DNA of 64,000 nucleotides, taken from positions 1,488,001 through 1,552,000 of the forward strand of contig NZ_CP035632.1 in NCBI RefSeq assembly GCF_008807075.1, written 5' to 3'. This stretch comes from Synechococcus sp. RSCCF101. GTDB lineage: Bacteria > Cyanobacteriota > Cyanobacteriia > PCC-6307 > Cyanobiaceae. How positions within the stretch are numbered: the stretch's first letter is position 1; each line of letters begins with the position of its first letter. Of the stretch, positions 23,105 to 32,081 are shown one piece after another. Both the position numbers and the translations under genes were made by a program. The notes beneath the pieces were generated by a model that was not told the DNA's origin, made no database searches, and worked only from the letters and a program-made list of their open reading frames with translations.

Positions 23105-24950
23105 GGGGGGATGCGTTGAGGCCGTTGACGTAGATGATCGCCAGAAAACCGAGAATGGTGGACAGACCCACCACCGAGCCACCCTTGGCGTAGGACTCGG
23201 GCAGCATCGTTTCGGAGATCACCGTGAGCATGGCGCCGGCCGCCATGGCACCGATCAGCGACACCCAGCGGTCCGACACGCCCTGAAACACCGCGGCGCC
23301 CAGAGCGGCCAGCACCCCGGTGAGCAGGGCCAGGCCGGCCCACATGCCCAGGATCATGAAGGGGGGGAATCCCTGCTGTCGCATGCCGTGGGAGCTGGAG
23401 AGGGCCTCCGGGTAGTTGGCGATGAACAGCCCCAGCAGCAGCGAGGAGCTCAGGGGTGCGGCGATCACATGGGCGCCGATGGTGAGGGCTTCGGGGATGC
23501 CGTCCATCAGCAGGCCGATCCAGATGGCCAGCGGCGCCGAGCCGCGGCTGTTCACCTCATCCAGCACCACGCTGGCCGAGGGCAGCAGGTGGCCGCGGTG
23601 CATCTCGTGCAGGGCCCGGTTCACCCAGCGCTCGCTCAGATCGACCGTGAACCCCTGCTTGCCCTGCAGATAGGTGCGGACCCGCTCATCGCTGAGGAAC
23701 AGACGCACGGCCTCATCCAGAGCGGCACTGCGTTCCAGCAGATGGTCGAAGTCCTCCCGCCGCAGCGCCCAGGCGGACCCGGTGGTGCGGGCCACCGCGG
23801 TGACGGTGTGGTCCACGCCGGTGACGAAGGACAGCTCCCCCAGGGCCTCGCCGCCCCGGATCAGGCGCGGTCGCCGCCGGGGCTGACGGGGATCGAGCAG
23901 CTCCACCTCTCCGCGCTCCAGCAGGAACAGCCGCTCGGCCTCCTCACCGGCCTGGAAGAAGGCGTGCCCGTCATCGAAGCGGCCGTAGACCAGACGATCC
24001 GCCACCTGCTCGAGGTCGTCCTCCGGCAGGTTGGCGAACACCGGGAACTTGCCGATGTGGCGGGCCTGCGCCTGGAAGGCGGCGATGTGGCGATCAATGG
24101 TCACCGCATCGGGCAGGTGGCGCGTGGCCATCAGCGCCTGCCGGGCTGCGGCCACCCAGGCCTCCGCCTGCTGCCGCGGCAGCTGTTCCCGCTCCTCCAG
24201 GTAGCTGAGCAGCTCCGGATGGTGCAGGCGGGCGGCGATGTGGCGGCTGAAGCTGAGCGACTCCTGCAGCAGCCGCTCGAAGTCGGGCCGGCTGAGGATG
24301 GCGAGCTGGGCCTCGGAGGCACACACGGCCGCCATCCGGTGCGGTGTGCCGGTGAGAAACGCCAGCCGGCCCACGCTGCCAAAGGGGCCGACGCTGGCGT
24401 ACAGGCCGTCATCCCGGCCCGGATCGAGCAGATGCACCGCTCCCTCCAGCACCAGGTAGAGGCTTTCGCCCGGGTCGTTGCTGCGGAAGAGGGTGTGGCG
24501 TTCGCTGTAGGCGGCCACCTGAACGCAGGCCGCCAGGTCCTGCAGATCGCTGATCGGCAGGCCGCGGAACAGATCCACCGCCGCCAGCTGCCGCACCCGG
24601 CGCCGGCGCAGGCGGGCGCTCTCGGCGCTGAGGTGGGAGAGCATGGTGGCGGGCTTGCGCAGGAAGCCGCCGCTGCCATTCACCAGCGCGTTCACGAGCG
24701 TGTAGAAAAGGCTGCCGGCCACGCTTCCCACCCCCAGCTCGAGCAGGTGCCCCTTGGCCTGGGCGCTGCCCACCAGATCGATCACGAGGGCCGAGAGCAG
24801 GGCCCCGGCGCCGAAGGCGATGAGCACCGCGCTCGTGCGGTTGCGGGGCCGCCAGAGCAGGCCGGTGGCCGCGCCGAGCGGCATCGAACAGGCCGACACC
24901 ACACCGGCCAGAAAGGGCTGACTCGCGATCTGGGCCAGGACTGCCGCCAT
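23091..24950 (-). CDS. ZIP-fold membrane protein with two inserted cyclic-nucleotide-binding-type domains
   Basis: 619 residues. Three N-terminal membrane helices (about 10-98) and about five C-terminal ones (about 475-615) together resemble a split ZIP metal transporter. The TM4 and TM5 signatures are altered: 'DGIPEALTIGAHV' and 'ANYPEALSSS' in place of the usual His-containing HNxPEG / HExPEG. The TM3-TM4 loop is replaced by about 370 residues containing two cNMP-type beta-roll domains (about 120-260, 'GRLAFLTGTPHRMA'; about 300-430, 'GELSFVTGVDHTVTA'). The second lacks the canonical phosphate-cassette Arg. Transport of a metal gated by a nucleotide or by protein contacts is an inference. 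It overlaps the GGDEF/EAL gene. Confidence 0.82.
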   Translation of the reverse strand: MAAVLAQIASQPFLAGVVSACSMPLGAATGLLWRPRNRTSAVLIAFGAGALLSALVIDLVGSAQAKGHLLELGVGSVAGSLFYTLVNALVNGSGGFLRKPATMLSHLSAESARLRRRRVRQLAAVDLFRGLPISDLQDLAACVQVAAYSERHTLFRSNDPGESLYLVLEGAVHLLDPGRDDGLYASVGPFGSVGRLAFLTGTPHRMAAVCASEAQLAILSRPDFERLLQESLSFSRHIAARLHHPELLSYLEEREQLPRQQAEAWVAAARQALMATRHLPDAVTIDRHIAAFQAQARHIGKFPVFANLPEDDLEQVADRLVYGRFDDGHAFFQAGEEAERLFLLERGEVELLDPRQPRRRPRLIRGGEALGELSFVTGVDHTVTAVARTTGSAWALRREDFDHLLERSAALDEAVRLFLSDERVRTYLQGKQGFTVDLSERWVNRALHEMHRGHLLPSASVVLDEVNSRGSAPLAIWIGLLMDGIPEALTIGAHVIAAPLSSSLLLGLFIANYPEALSSSHGMRQQGFPPFMILGMWAGLALLTGVLAALGAAVFQGVSDRWVSLIGAMAAGAMLTVISETMLPESYAKGGSVVGLSTILGFLAIIYVNGLNASPHGAG

Positions 24951-25089
24951 CGGGTGCCGCGCAGCCGGGGCTGCTCATGGGAGCCGGTCGCATTGTGATC
25001 GGGCCGGGCGGAGCCGGCCATGTCTTCAGATGACGGCGCGTTGACCGCCGGGCCGGCCATGCCGAGGTTGGGTTTTTCCCGACGCTCCG

Positions 25090-27456
25090 ATGGCCCATCT
25101 GCGGATCGCAGGCGAGGTGCGCTCAGGCCAGGGTCCCCAGGGGGGATCGGAGCTGCTGCTCCTGCAGGCGAGCGGCGATGGCGGACATCCCAGGCTGCTC
25201 GGCCGCAGCCGGGCCTCGGCGGATGGCCGCTTCCTCTTCGAGGACGTGGCTCCAGCCGGCGACGGGCTGATCTATCTGGTTGCCAACCTGGCTGGGGAAG
25301 CTCCGGCGGGCGGGCCGCCCCTGCAGCTGGCGGCGGTGGTGGGTTCCCCCCAGACGGCCACAGAAGACCTGGTGGTCAACGAGCTCAGCACGGTGGCCAC
25401 CGCCTGGAGCCTCAACCCCTTCCTCGAGGGCGCGGAGCTGAGCGGCCCCCAGCGCTCGCTGAGCATCGGTGAGGCCACGTACCGCAACCTGGTTCAGGCG
25501 GATGGCACGGTGGCCCCACGGCTGGCGGCCGGTGAGCAGGGCAGCAGAACCTTCCTCACCCTCTCCAATCTTCTGGCGGCCTGCATCAGCGACCCGAGCG
25601 GCAGCTGCCCGGTGCTGTTCAACCATGCGGTCAATGCCGAGGGAGAGCCGGCGGGCTCCACCCTGGACGCCCTGCTCAACCTGGCCCGGGCGCCGTTGAG
25701 CGTCAGCGAGCCACTGATCGCGCTGGCCCTGGAGGATCCGGCCTACAGCGGCGGCTGGCCTCCGGGCAGAACACCGCAGGCCTGGGTGCTGAGCCTGGTG
25801 CACTTCGCGCCCGATGCCGAGGGGCGCAATCCGCTCAATGGCCCGGGCAACATCGCGATCGGCCGCGAGGGCCAGCTCTGGGTCACGAACAACTACACGC
25901 CGGAAGGCGATCCACCCTTCCCCGCCAACACCCTGATCAATCTCGATCCGGGCGGCAATCTGATTCAGCCCGAGCCCCTGAGCGGCGGCGGCCTCTACGG
26001 AGCCGGCTTCGGCATCGGCATCGACCCGGAGGGACGCATCTGGGTCGGCAACTACGGCTTCGGTGGCGAGAACCCGATCACCGATGAGGCGGCCCTGATT
26101 CCGCTGCGGGGCAACGGCAACAGCGTGTCGGCCTTCAGCCCGGAGGGAGAAGCGCTCTCTCCGGATGGGCCGAAACTCCCGCAGCGGGTGCCCAGCGGCG
26201 GCTTCACCCAGGGCGACATGCTCGGCCCCCAGGGAACCGTGTCCGACCAGGAGGGGAACATCTGGATCGCCAGCAACCGCGAGACGCGACGCCAGGAGAG
26301 CAAGGTGGTGCTCTACCTGGATGGTGAGCCGGAGAATCCCTGGAATCCGGAGCCCTTTGTTCATCCCGATCTGAGCGAACCGTTCGACATCGCCATCGAC
26401 GCCGATGGTGATGCCTGGGTGGCCTTCACCGAAGGTGGCCAGTACGGCAACGGCGGTGTGGTGGAACTCCGCTACGACCGGCTCACCCGCCAATATCTGA
26501 GCCGCAGCTACCTGGATCCGGACTTCAATGGCCCCTGGGCGATCGCCGTGGCCAGCGACGGTGAGGTCTGGTTCACCAACAGCGGCGGTCGCCGAGGTTC
26601 CACCGTGAACGTGATCGACCCCGAGTCGGGCCAGATCGACACCTTCAGCCTGAGCGAGGACGAGCTCGGTGTCTGGGGGATCAATCTCGATGCCGCAGGC
26701 AACGCGTTCGTCAACGCCTTCAAACAGGAGTCGATCTATGTGGTGAGCGGCAAGGACCAGCTCGTGGCCGGAGAACTGGTGCGGCGGGGCGAGCTGCTCT
26801 CCCCCGCCGAGGGCTACCGCATCGAGGGCACCCTGTTCCGTGGCACCGGCCTCGAACTCGATCCGGCGGGCAACCTCTGGGTGGCGAACAACTACCAGAC
26901 CAACCCGCGCAACTACGGCGGGCGCAACGTGATCGAGTACGTGGGCCTCGGTGCCCCGGTGGACACGCCCCTGATCGGGCCGGTGCAGGCGGCCGATGCC
27001 ACGGCGGCAAAGGAGTCAGGCGATGCACCTGAGGACAAGCCTGTGGTGGAGGTGCTGGGCCTCTACCGCCTGTTCAGTGCCGATGGCGCAGTGATCGACC
27101 GCTTCGACAGCGATGGCGACGGCCGCAGCAACGACACGATCCGCCCCGGAGAGAGCGGCTACGCCGAAGCGGTGGTGCGCGACCTGATCACGGGCCGTGT
27201 ACTGAATGAGGACGACCCGGAGCCGTTCCGTGTGCCTGACGGTGGATCGTGGCAGGACAGGCTCGCCGCGGCCCGAGGAGCCGGCTTCGCCACCGTGTTG
27301 CTCACCACCCGCGGCAACGATCTCGAGGTTGAAGACGTTGTGGACCGCTTTCTGAGCTCCAATCCGGGCAACCTGCTGCCGGCCCCGGGCGACGAGGCCA
27401 CATCGGCCTTCGCCTTCTTCGGGTTTGAGGCGGCCAATCCGAGGCTGATGGCCTGA
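25090..27456 (+). CDS. NHL/Vgb-type beta-propeller repeat protein
   Basis: 788 residues from ATG 25090; no signal peptide is evident. After an N-terminal carboxypeptidase-regulatory-like beta segment ('GRFLFEDVAPAGDGLIYLVANL') and a linker, about six or seven propeller blades recur between residues 250 and 640. They have the pattern 'IAIGREGQLWVTNNY', 'IGIDPEGRIWVGNYG', 'VSDQEGNIWIASN', 'IAIDADGDAWVAF', 'VASDGEVWFTNSGG' and 'LELDPAGNLWVANNY', typical of NHL/virginiamycin-B-lyase-like propellers. A C-terminal 'DRFDSDGDGRSNDTI' segment looks like a dockerin-type Ca2+ loop. Enzymatic activity is not shown; it could be a surface or binding protein. Confidence 0.75.
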   Translation: MAHLRIAGEVRSGQGPQGGSELLLLQASGDGGHPRLLGRSRASADGRFLFEDVAPAGDGLIYLVANLAGEAPAGGPPLQLAAVVGSPQTATEDLVVNELSTVATAWSLNPFLEGAELSGPQRSLSIGEATYRNLVQADGTVAPRLAAGEQGSRTFLTLSNLLAACISDPSGSCPVLFNHAVNAEGEPAGSTLDALLNLARAPLSVSEPLIALALEDPAYSGGWPPGRTPQAWVLSLVHFAPDAEGRNPLNGPGNIAIGREGQLWVTNNYTPEGDPPFPANTLINLDPGGNLIQPEPLSGGGLYGAGFGIGIDPEGRIWVGNYGFGGENPITDEAALIPLRGNGNSVSAFSPEGEALSPDGPKLPQRVPSGGFTQGDMLGPQGTVSDQEGNIWIASNRETRRQESKVVLYLDGEPENPWNPEPFVHPDLSEPFDIAIDADGDAWVAFTEGGQYGNGGVVELRYDRLTRQYLSRSYLDPDFNGPWAIAVASDGEVWFTNSGGRRGSTVNVIDPESGQIDTFSLSEDELGVWGINLDAAGNAFVNAFKQESIYVVSGKDQLVAGELVRRGELLSPAEGYRIEGTLFRGTGLELDPAGNLWVANNYQTNPRNYGGRNVIEYVGLGAPVDTPLIGPVQAADATAAKESGDAPEDKPVVEVLGLYRLFSADGAVIDRFDSDGDGRSNDTIRPGESGYAEAVVRDLITGRVLNEDDPEPFRVPDGGSWQDRLAAARGAGFATVLLTTRGNDLEVEDVVDRFLSSNPGNLLPAPGDEATSAFAFFGFEAANPRLMA

Positions 27457-27490
27457 GCCATCCTCCGAATCCCCCATCCCCGCAGACGCC

Positions 27491-27643
27491 ATGCCGAACC
27501 CCAACTCCCGCAAGCGATTCGAGTACAAGCACATCAGGGACCGGGCAGACGGCTGGGGGATGGTCAGCCATGCCGTCAATCAGGACAACGCCGCCGACGG
27601 TGTCACCTTTCACTACTACAACCTGAAGCGGGAACTGATCTGA
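27491..27643 (+). CDS. Small hypothetical protein (50 aa)
   Basis: A short ATG frame, 34 bp after the propeller gene. It encodes a mixed, well-balanced 50-residue protein (starts M-P-N-P-N-S-R-K-R-F-E-Y, ends F-H-Y-Y-N-L-K-R-E-L-I) with low Arg/Pro content compared with the shadow frames around it. That balance is why I think it may be translated. No domain is recognised. It is probably cytosolic. Confidence 0.45.
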   Translation: MPNPNSRKRFEYKHIRDRADGWGMVSHAVNQDNAADGVTFHYYNLKRELI

Positions 27644-27674
27644 CCGTTCTCGCTACCCACCTCCAGCCGATGCC

Positions 27675-28595
27675 TTGAGGCCAGCGCTCGTCTACCACCC
27701 GGCCTACTCGGCGCCACTGCCCTCGAGCCATCGCTTCCCGATGGCCAAGTTCCGCCTGCTGCACCAGGCGCTGCAGCAGCGGGGACTGGCCTCTGCGGAC
27801 CAGTGGCATCGTCCCCTACCGGCCCCGCGCCGCTGGCTGGAGCTGGTGCACAGCCGCACCTACCACCAGGCCTTCTCCCGCAACAGCCTGGAGCGTCAGC
27901 AGCAGCGGCGCATCGGCCTTCCCGCCACGCCCCCGCTGGTGCGGCGCACCTGGCTCTCGGTGGGGGGCACCGTGCTCACCGCCCGGCTGGCCCTGCAGCA
28001 CGGGATCGCCTGCCATCTCGCCGGCGGCACACACCACGCCTTCCCCGAGCACGGCAGCGGCTTCTGCATCTTCAACGATGTGGCCGTGGCGGCGCGGGTG
28101 CTGCTGAGCGAAGGGCTGGTGCAGCGGCTGATGGTGGTGGATCTCGACGTGCATCAGGGGGATGCCACCGCCCTGATCTTCCAGGGCGAGCCCCGGGTGC
28201 TGACCTTCTCCGCTCACGCCGCCAGCAACTTCCCGGCCCGCAAGCAGAGCAGCGATCTGGATCTGCCCCTGCCGGACGGCCTGGAGGATGAGCCCTACCT
28301 GGAGGCCGTGGGAGGCGTGCTGCCCGAGCTGATCGAGCAGCACCGACCTCAGCTCGTGCTCTACAACGCCGGCGTGGACCCGCACCGCAGGGATCGTCTC
28401 GGCCGGCTGGAGCTCAGCGACGCCGGGCTGCTGCGCCGCGATCACCTGGTGCTCGATGCCTGCCTGAGGCGCGGTGTGCCCGTGGCCACGGTGATCGGCG
28501 GGGGCTACGACGCCCTGCCGGAGCTGGTGGAGCGGCACCTGCTCGTGTTCCGGGCTGCGACCGATCAGGCCCGGCTGCACCGGGCCGGGATCTAG
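27675..28595 (+). CDS. Histone deacetylase / acetoin-utilisation family deacetylase
   Basis: 306 residues from TTG 27675. Arginase-deacetylase fold with 'LAGGTHHAFPEHGSGFCIFND' (catalytic His pair), 'VVDLDVHQGDAT' (Zn ligands D-x-H) near 155-165, and 'LYNAGVDPHRRDRLGRL' and 'VIGGGYD' near the end (third Zn ligand Asp and Gly-rich loop). The length is that of compact bacterial class. Possible substrates are acetyl-lysine proteins, acetylpolyamines or acetoin-linked compounds; nothing nearby decides. It overlaps the convergent HdeD gene by 4 bp. Confidence 0.92.
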   Translation: MRPALVYHPAYSAPLPSSHRFPMAKFRLLHQALQQRGLASADQWHRPLPAPRRWLELVHSRTYHQAFSRNSLERQQQRRIGLPATPPLVRRTWLSVGGTVLTARLALQHGIACHLAGGTHHAFPEHGSGFCIFNDVAVAARVLLSEGLVQRLMVVDLDVHQGDATALIFQGEPRVLTFSAHAASNFPARKQSSDLDLPLPDGLEDEPYLEAVGGVLPELIEQHRPQLVLYNAGVDPHRRDRLGRLELSDAGLLRRDHLVLDACLRRGVPVATVIGGGYDALPELVERHLLVFRAATDQARLHRAGI

Positions 28596-29197
28596 GCGGG
28601 CTCACCCGACTCGCCGGCGGGTTTCTCCGGATCGGCGCCGTGCAGGGCGGCGCTGAAGGCCACCAGATCGATGCCGCTGAAGATGAAGCTGATCCCCACC
28701 AGCGTGCCGAGCACCCAGAGCAGACCCCAGAACTTCATCGAGAGGATCAGGATCCCGAGGATCAGGGTCACCACCCCGTTGGCGATGCCCCATCCCGCGC
28801 CGGGGCGGCGGGCGTGACGCAGGCCCGTCGCCAGCGCCAGTGCCCCTTCAACCAGGAACACGATGCCGATGGCCAGGCTTAGGGCAGCCACCTGCTGCGT
28901 GGCCTGGGCCGGATCGCGGAAGCCGCTGATCATCGAGCCGCCCGCCACCAGGAACAGGGTGGCCACCACCAGCTTCCAGAAGCAGCTCCAGCGATCCATG
29001 CCGCGGGCGCGGGTGAGGGTGGTGATCCAGGCCACGATCCCCCCGATCAGAAACAGCATCGCGATGGCCGCCGTGACCCAGAAGGAGGCCAGCACCGGAA
29101 ACACCAGAGCGAGCACACCGAGCACGATCATCAGCACGCCTTCGGCGGTGGCCGCAGCCCTCAGGGCTGTGGCGGAGGTGGGGCTCAACGCGTTCAT
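28592..29197 (-). CDS. HdeD family (DUF308) membrane protein
   Basis: 201 residues with six hydrophobic helices in a repeated pattern ('AEGVLMIVLGVLALVFPVLA', 'AIAMLFLIGGIVAW', 'KLVVATLFLVAGGSMI', 'LSLAIGIVFLVEGALALATG', 'IANGVVTLILGILIL', 'LVGISFIFSGIDL'), which is the DUF308 repeat of HdeD. HdeD is linked to acid resistance in E. coli, but the biochemical function is unknown and this distant member may act otherwise. ATG at 29197. Confidence 0.9.
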   Translation of the reverse strand: MNALSPTSATALRAAATAEGVLMIVLGVLALVFPVLASFWVTAAIAMLFLIGGIVAWITTLTRARGMDRWSCFWKLVVATLFLVAGGSMISGFRDPAQATQQVAALSLAIGIVFLVEGALALATGLRHARRPGAGWGIANGVVTLILGILILSMKFWGLLWVLGTLVGISFIFSGIDLVAFSAALHGADPEKPAGESGEPA

Positions 29198-29236
29198 CAG
29201 GGGGCGACCGGCATCAACCGGAAGGCTCTCCTGACG

Positions 29237-30496
29237 CTACGGAAGCAGCGGCGGCGGCACCAGGCGGGGCCGGCCTGCCGGCGAGGACACGGGAGCACCC
29301 GCCGGCAGGGGAGGCGGCGGCGGTGCCGGAGCCCTGGCCTGGACGCGCCGCGGCCTCAGCGCTGGCCTGGGGAACAACCGCAGCAACGCCTGCTTCCGCA
29401 GCCCCGGATCCTCCGGGCTGCGCTGCCACAACGACTCGAAATAGAAGTACGCCACCCCCAGCCCCCGGCTCCGAAGGGCCCGGGTCTGGTCCGCCACCAG
29501 CTGGATCGGCACGCCGCGGCCGCGCTGGCCACTCATCACCCCCACGGCGGTGGGGATGCGAGCGGCACTGGTGGCGAGCTCCGGCCGGGCCAGCTCCTTT
29601 TCGAAGCTGGCCTGATCGGGGCGATACAGCTGCACGATCACCTCGTCGGCGATGCCTCGCCTGACCCAGGTCAGCCAGTCCTGCAGCTGCAGCTTGTAGG
29701 CGAAGTCGTGGTAATTGGGCGAGACCGACAGCCGCAGGCCGGGCCGGGTCGTCTCGAGCTCCTGCTTCAGCGAGGCCATGAAGGCGGTGAGCCGGTCGGC
29801 GCGCCATTTCACCCAGGCCGGGTTCTCCGGGTTGCCGGGATCGCTGCGACCCGTCGCCGCCTTGTAGAGAGCCAGGGTCTGCGGGTCGTAGCCGAAGGCC
29901 CGCGGCAGGCTCATGTGGTCATCGAACTGAATGCCGTCGCCGTCGTAGCGCTGCACCACCTCCAGCACGAGGTCGCGGATGAAGCGCTGCACCTCGCTCC
30001 GGAACGGGTTCAGCCACACCACCTCACCGGCCGCGCTCACCGAGGTGAGACCGCCGTCGCGCTTGCGGGTCAGCCAGTCGGCCTGCTTCACCGCCAGCTC
30101 CGAAGTGGGCGGGGCCATGAACCCGAATTCGAACCAGGGGATCACCAGCAGGCCCTGGGCATGGGCCTCCTCGATCAGCTCCTCCAGCACGTCCTGCCCC
30201 TGCAGGCCACGGAAGCTGAAGCTCTGCAGCCCCATGCGCCGGGTGATGTCGCTGCGGTAGTAGGCGTAGCCGCCGTTCCACACCACCGGGTAGAGGGTGT
30301 TGAAGTTCAGGGCCCGGAGCTGGCGCACGGCCTCGCGCATCCGCTCCCGGTCGCGCAGCGTGGCCATGTCGTTGAGGGTGAGCCACACCCCACGGATCTC
30401 CGGCTCCCGGGACGCCGCCCCGCTCCCCGGGTGCGGCACTGCCAGCGCCAGCACGAGCAGCAGGGCCAGAACACCGGGCCACCAACGTCGCAACAC
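29237..30496 (-). CDS. Glycosyl hydrolase-like 10 (GHL10, DUF187) exported protein
   Basis: 419 residues from GTG 30496, chosen because it gives a short signal peptide ('RRWWPGVLALLLVLALAVPHPG'); upstream in-frame codons would overlap the divergent AEC gene. The GHL10 domain shows 'IRGVWLTLNDMATL', 'FNTLYPVVWNGGYAYYRS', 'VIPWFEFGFM', 'WLNPF', 'GDGIQFDDHM' (probable acid) and 'VSPNYHDFAYK'. Such proteins act on or near the envelope, likely on glycans or peptidoglycan. The C-terminus (about 375-419) is a Pro/Arg-rich tail. It is divergent with the AEC permease (42-bp spacer). Confidence 0.88.
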   Translation of the reverse strand: MLRRWWPGVLALLLVLALAVPHPGSGAASREPEIRGVWLTLNDMATLRDRERMREAVRQLRALNFNTLYPVVWNGGYAYYRSDITRRMGLQSFSFRGLQGQDVLEELIEEAHAQGLLVIPWFEFGFMAPPTSELAVKQADWLTRKRDGGLTSVSAAGEVVWLNPFRSEVQRFIRDLVLEVVQRYDGDGIQFDDHMSLPRAFGYDPQTLALYKAATGRSDPGNPENPAWVKWRADRLTAFMASLKQELETTRPGLRLSVSPNYHDFAYKLQLQDWLTWVRRGIADEVIVQLYRPDQASFEKELARPELATSAARIPTAVGVMSGQRGRGVPIQLVADQTRALRSRGLGVAYFYFESLWQRSPEDPGLRKQALLRLFPRPALRPRRVQARAPAPPPPPLPAGAPVSSPAGRPRLVPPPLLP

Positions 30497-30538
30497 GGAA
30501 GGCGCCTCGGCGAAGCTGGACTCTAGGAAGCCCGGGCC

Positions 30539-31417
30539 ATGCTCCAGCTGCTGCTCGATCTGGTGCCGGCCATCGGACTGGGCCTGCTGCTGGGGCGACG
30601 CCACCCCGAGCTGGCCGCCCGACTGGCGCCGCCGCTGGTGCGCTTCGGGGTTCCCCTGAGCATCACGGCCCTGCTGCTGCGGGCGGGCCTGCGCTGGCAG
30701 CTGCTGGATGCGGCCCTGGTGGCCCTGCTGGCCATCGGCCTGGCGCTGCTGCTGCTGAGCGGCCTGCAGCGCCGGCGGCCGGCACTGCAGGCAGGGGCGT
30801 GCCGTCTCGGCGGGGTGGTGGGCAACACGGCCTACTTCGGCATCCCCGCCGCCCTCGCCCTGCTGCCCCCGGAAGCGGTGGCCTACAGCGTCAGTTACGA
30901 CGTGGGAGCCACCCTGTTTGCCTGGACCTTCGGGCCGGCCCTGATCTCCGGTCAGGCCCTGGGCGGCCCGGCCCTGTTGCGCACCCTGTGGCGCTCTCCC
31001 GCCAGCCGTGGCCTGCTGCTGGCCCTGCTGCTTCAGGTCAGCCCCTGGAGCGAACCGATCGCCGCGGCGCTCTGGTGGCCGGCCCGGATCGTGATTCTGC
31101 TGGCCCTGCTGGTGGTGGGTGCCCGGATCGGAGCCCTCACGCGCACGGGCCTGCCCTCAACCGGGCGCCTGCCCCTGCCGCTGCTGAGCAAGCTGGTGCT
31201 GTTTCCGGCCCTGCTGCTGGGCCTCTGTCTGCTGCTGGATCTGCCGCTGCTGGTGCGGCAGGCGGTGGTGCTGCAGGGCGCTGCACCCACGGCCATCGCC
31301 GTGCTGCTGATGGCGGAGGCGGCCGGAACGGATGTGGACGCGGCGTCGGCCATGGTGCTCTGGAGCACCCTGCTGGCCCTGATCACCGTGCCGCTGTGGG
31401 GATGGCTGCTGACCTGA
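30539..31417 (+). CDS. AEC (auxin-efflux-carrier) family permease
   Basis: 292 residues, about ten hydrophobic helices in two five-helix halves. Typical AEC features are 'GVVGNTAYFGIPAALALLP' in the first half and 'QGAAPTAIAVLLMAEAAG' in the second half, with broken helices around the two Pro/Asn-rich crossing points. Family substrates in bacteria include malate, malonate and other organic acids; none can be assigned here. ATG 30539 is close to the divergent GHL10 gene. Confidence 0.88.
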   Translation: MLQLLLDLVPAIGLGLLLGRRHPELAARLAPPLVRFGVPLSITALLLRAGLRWQLLDAALVALLAIGLALLLLSGLQRRRPALQAGACRLGGVVGNTAYFGIPAALALLPPEAVAYSVSYDVGATLFAWTFGPALISGQALGGPALLRTLWRSPASRGLLLALLLQVSPWSEPIAAALWWPARIVILLALLVVGARIGALTRTGLPSTGRLPLPLLSKLVLFPALLLGLCLLLDLPLLVRQAVVLQGAAPTAIAVLLMAEAAGTDVDAASAMVLWSTLLALITVPLWGWLLT

Positions 31418-31426
31418 CCAAGGCGG

Positions 31427-32026
31427 ATGAACGATCCAGACCGACCCTCGGCCCATTCCGGTCAACCCTCTCTGCCTCCCTGGCGTCCGCTGCTGCGGGC
31501 CGCACGGCAGCAGGAGGGGCGCTCCCCCGCTGCCCGCTGGCTGCAGCTGGCCAGCGTGGCCGCAGATGGCACGCCCCGGGTGCGCACGCTCGTGGCCCGT
31601 GGCTGGGCCGGACCGGCGCAACTGGACCTGCTCACCGATGGCCGCAGCGCCAAGGCCGCTGAACTGCAGGCTCAGCCGGCGGTGGAGGTGTGCTGGCTGC
31701 TGCCGAAGGCCCGCCGCCAGTTCCGTCTGCGGGGGCGCGTCGCGGAGCTCGAGCCCGAGCGGCGCCGGCGTGAGGAGAACCGCCACTGGCTGGCGCTGCG
31801 CCCCGCGGGCCGCGCGCTCTGGGGCTGGCCCCAGCCCGGGGCCGCCCGGGAGAGCGATGCCCTGTTTCCGGCCGAGCTGGCGGACGACAGCCCGATTCCG
31901 GCCAGCTTCCTGCTGCTGCGGCTGGAGATCGAGCGGGCCGAGCTGCTCGACCTCCGCGACCATCCCCATCGCCGCAGTCTCTGGCGGCTGGAGCAGGGCT
32001 GGCGGGAAGAACCGCTCAACCCCTGA
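31427..32026 (+). CDS. PPOX-type (pyridoxamine-phosphate-oxidase-like) FMN flavoprotein
   Basis: 199 residues. Split-barrel flavoprotein, Npun_F5749/Alr4036-like: 'WLQLASVAADGTPRVRTLVARGW', 'LDLLTDGRSAKAAELQAQPAVEVCWLLPKARRQFRLRGRV' and a C-terminal 'HRRSLWRLEQGW'. Members bind FMN and resemble PNPOx, but lack proven PNP oxidase activity in this cyanobacterial subgroup. ATG 31427 lies 10 bp after the AEC gene, so it could share its transcript. Confidence 0.88.
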   Translation: MNDPDRPSAHSGQPSLPPWRPLLRAARQQEGRSPAARWLQLASVAADGTPRVRTLVARGWAGPAQLDLLTDGRSAKAAELQAQPAVEVCWLLPKARRQFRLRGRVAELEPERRRREENRHWLALRPAGRALWGWPQPGAARESDALFPAELADDSPIPASFLLLRLEIERAELLDLRDHPHRRSLWRLEQGWREEPLNP

Positions 32027-32081
32027 TCGCTCGCCGGCCGGAGATGGGGGCAAGCTGGTGCCATCCCTCCGGAGCCCGGTG

